From positions 1 to 22,985 of the forward strand of contig URTO01000002.1 in the NCBI GenBank assembly GCA_900550745.1: DNA of 22,985 bases, read 5' to 3'. The position numbers and the translations under genes were made by a program. This document shows, in pieces, positions 21,122 through 22,985 of the stretch. The notes under the pieces are model-generated. The model was not told the origin of the DNA and searched no databases. It saw only the letters and a list, made by a program, of their open reading frames with translations. How positions within the stretch are numbered: the stretch's first letter is position 1; each line of letters begins with the position of its first letter. The stretch is from an uncultured Desulfovibrio sp. (lineage in GTDB: Bacteria > Desulfobacterota > Desulfovibrionia > Desulfovibrionales > Desulfovibrionaceae).

Positions 21122-22985
21122 GCCTGTTCACCACGGCCCGTTCCGCCGTCGGCGTGGTCACACGCCACAACGACATCAACATCGTCTTCCTGCTCGTCAT
21201 CGTCATCGCGCTGATGATCATCCCGCTGCCCACGCCGGTGGTGGATACGCTCATCGGCGTGAACATGGCCCTGTCCTTCACCATCCTGATGATGACCATG
21301 TACGTGCGGACGGTGCTGGACTTCTCGGTCTTTCCCACGCTGCTCCTGTTCACCACCCTGTTCCGGGTGGGCCTCAACATCACGACCACGCGCCTCATCC
21401 TGCTTCAGGCGGACGCTGGCGAAATCATCTTCACGTTCGGGGAGTTCGCCCTCGGCGGCAACTTCGTGGTCGGCGCGGTGGTCTTCCTCATCCTGACCAT
21501 CGTGCAGTTCCTCGTCATCGCCAAAGGCGCGGAGCGCGTGGCCGAAGTCGGGGCGCGCTTCACCCTCGACGCCATGCCCGGCAAGCAGATGTCCATCGAC
21601 GCCGACATGCGCGCCGGGGTCATCGACATGGAGGAGGCGCAGCGCCGCCGCGAGCGCATCAGCCAGGAAAGCCAGATGTACGGCGCTATGGACGGCGCCA
21701 TGAAGTTTGTAAAAGGCGACTCCATCGCCGGGATGATCATCGCCGTCGTGAACATCGTGGGCGGCACGATCATCGGCATCACCCAGAACGGCATGACCGC
21801 GGGGGAGGCCCTGCACCTTTACGGCATCCTCACCATCGGGGACGGGCTGGTATCCCAGATCCCCTCGCTGCTCATCTCCATTTCCGCGGGCATCCTGATC
21901 ACCCGAACCGGCGATTCCGACGACAACGTAGGCTCGCAGATCGGCGTCCAGATCTTCGCCCAGCCCAAGGCGCTGCTCATGGCGGGCGGGCTGGTGTTCC
22001 TCTTCGCCCTCATCCCCGGCTTCCCCAAGCCGCAATTGTTCACGCTGGCGGCCCTCCTCGGCGGGCTCGGCTACGTGCTCAAGCGCGTCAGCGAAAACCC
22101 GCAGGCCCCGGACGCCAAGGAGGAACTTTCCAAGTCGCTCACGCCCACGGCCCGCCCCAAGCCCCGCCCCGGCGCGCAGCGGGACGAATTCGCGCCCACC
22201 GTGCCCATCATCCTCGACATCTCGGAGGACATGGGCGCGTCCCTCGATTACGCTTCGCTCAACGAGGAGCTGGCGAACCTGCGCCGTGCGCTCTATTTCG
22301 ATCTCGGCGTGCCCTTCCCCGGCATCAACATCCGGCCCAACCCCGGCCTGCCGGGGCTTTCCTATGTCCTGAACGTCAACGAAATCCCCATGTCGCGGGG
22401 GAAGCTGGAAAAAGGCATGGTGCTCGCCCGCGATACCAGCGAAAACCTGTCCATGCTCGGCGTGGAATTCAAGCTCGGTGAACGGTTCCTGCCCGACGTC
22501 GAACCGCTCTGGGTTCCTGAGTCCAAGGCCGCCTCGCTGGAGCGCGTAGGCATCAGCATCATGAACCATGCGCGCATCCTCGCCTACCACCTTTCGCTGC
22601 TGCTTGCCCGGCACGCCTCATCGTTCCTCGGCATGCAGGAATCCAAATACCTGCTCGACAAGATGGAGGAGCGCGCCCCCGATCTGGTCCGCGAGGCCAC
22701 CCGCCTGCTGCCCACGCAGCGTATTGCGGAAATCTTCCAGCGTCTGGTGCAGGAGCAGGTATCCATCCGCGACCTGCGGAGCATCCTCGAAGCGCTCATC
22801 GAGTGGAGCCCCAAGGAAAAGGATACCGTCATGCTCACCGAGTACGTCCGCAGCGCCCTGAAGCGCCAGATCAGCTATATGTATTCCAAGGGGCAGAACA
22901 TGCTGCCTGCGATCCTGCTCGACCCCTCGGTGGAGGAGACGATCCGCAAGGCCATCCGGCAGACTTCGGCGGGCGCGTTCCTTGC
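21118..22985 (+). CDS. sctV: SctV, major export-gate protein (partial, 3' end missing)
   Basis: The first 622 codons of an LcrD/InvA/FlhA-family protein, usually about 690-705 residues. The N-terminal half is membrane-embedded (VFLLVIVIALMIIPLPTPVV, then FTILMMTMYVRTVLDFSVFP). The signature region LDAMPGKQMSIDADMRAGVI with a following charged loop (EEAQRRRERISQESQMYGAM) is diagnostic. The cytosolic domain begins around residue 345 and forms the nonameric ring that receives substrate-chaperone complexes. The ATG at 21118 overlaps the sctY stop. The frame stays open to the window end without frameshift. Confidence 0.97.
   Translation, partial: MSLFTTARSAVGVVTRHNDINIVFLLVIVIALMIIPLPTPVVDTLIGVNMALSFTILMMTMYVRTVLDFSVFPTLLLFTTLFRVGLNITTTRLILLQADAGEIIFTFGEFALGGNFVVGAVVFLILTIVQFLVIAKGAERVAEVGARFTLDAMPGKQMSIDADMRAGVIDMEEAQRRRERISQESQMYGAMDGAMKFVKGDSIAGMIIAVVNIVGGTIIGITQNGMTAGEALHLYGILTIGDGLVSQIPSLLISISAGILITRTGDSDDNVGSQIGVQIFAQPKALLMAGGLVFLFALIPGFPKPQLFTLAALLGGLGYVLKRVSENPQAPDAKEELSKSLTPTARPKPRPGAQRDEFAPTVPIILDISEDMGASLDYASLNEELANLRRALYFDLGVPFPGINIRPNPGLPGLSYVLNVNEIPMSRGKLEKGMVLARDTSENLSMLGVEFKLGERFLPDVEPLWVPESKAASLERVGISIMNHARILAYHLSLLLARHASSFLGMQESKYLLDKMEERAPDLVREATRLLPTQRIAEIFQRLVQEQVSIRDLRSILEALIEWSPKEKDTVMLTEYVRSALKRQISYMYSKGQNMLPAILLDPSVEETIRKAIRQTSAGAFL

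Noticed and set aside
20592..22614. Long open frames overlapping sctX, sctY and sctV in other frames (plus and minus)
   Set aside because: Shadows of well-recognised genes; composition is atypical and no start signals are seen.

Overview
The window is almost entirely a type III secretion system (T3SS) locus of the Ysc/Psc (Yersinia-Pseudomonas) type. It comes from a GC-rich Gram-negative bacterium. An outer-membrane secretin, an inner-membrane ring lipoprotein and partner-switch regulators next to the injectisome would fit Desulfovibrionaceae (Bilophila/Desulfovibrio-like). That taxonomic guess is inference only, because no housekeeping or rRNA marker lies in the window.

Layout. (1) Positions 1-13489, minus strand, read right to left: a YscB-like chaperone, then sctC, sctD, yscE-like, sctF, yscG-like, sctI, sctJ, sctK, sctL, a 320-bp gap, then sctN, sctO, sctP, sctQ, sctR, a STAS anti-sigma antagonist, an RsbW-like kinase/anti-sigma factor, and a truncated secreted protein of unknown function. 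This order matches Yersinia yscB-L followed by yscN-R, but without yscH. After sctR the usual sctS-T-U is replaced by a partner-switching pair. A sigma70-like promoter sits just before the YscB-like gene, and a terminator-like hairpin follows the needle gene sctF. (2) Positions 13490-14451: a 0.96-kb non-coding stretch with about nine degenerate repeats of 55-65 bp. (3) Positions 14452-18419, minus strand: the translocator operon, read as an LcrG-like small protein, a SctA-like tip/filament protein, an LcrH/SycD-type chaperone, SctE (YopB-like pore protein) and SctB (YopD-like). This parallels lcrGVH-yopBD, and strong stem-loops lie between several cistrons. (4) Positions 18420-18809: a divergent control region with a good sigma54-type promoter facing each operon and a dyad between them. 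(5) Positions 18810-22985, plus strand: sctW (YopN and TyeA in one chain), a SycN-like chaperone, sctX, sctY and sctV (cut by the window end). This is the Yersinia yopN-tyeA-sycN-yscX-yscY-yscV order.

How it works together. SctR/V form export-gate parts. SctK/Q/L/N/O form the cytosolic sorting platform and ATPase. SctJ/D/C build the rings. SctI/F make the rod and needle, with SctP setting the length. YscE- and YscG-like proteins hold the needle subunit soluble. SctX/Y are early-secretion factors. SctW with the YscB/SycN-like chaperones gates substrate order. SctA/E/B form the host-contact translocon. The most notable points are the divergent sigma54 promoters, the embedded partner switch, an internal start that would make a free SctQ C-terminal domain, the hairpin after sctF, and the unexplained repeat block.
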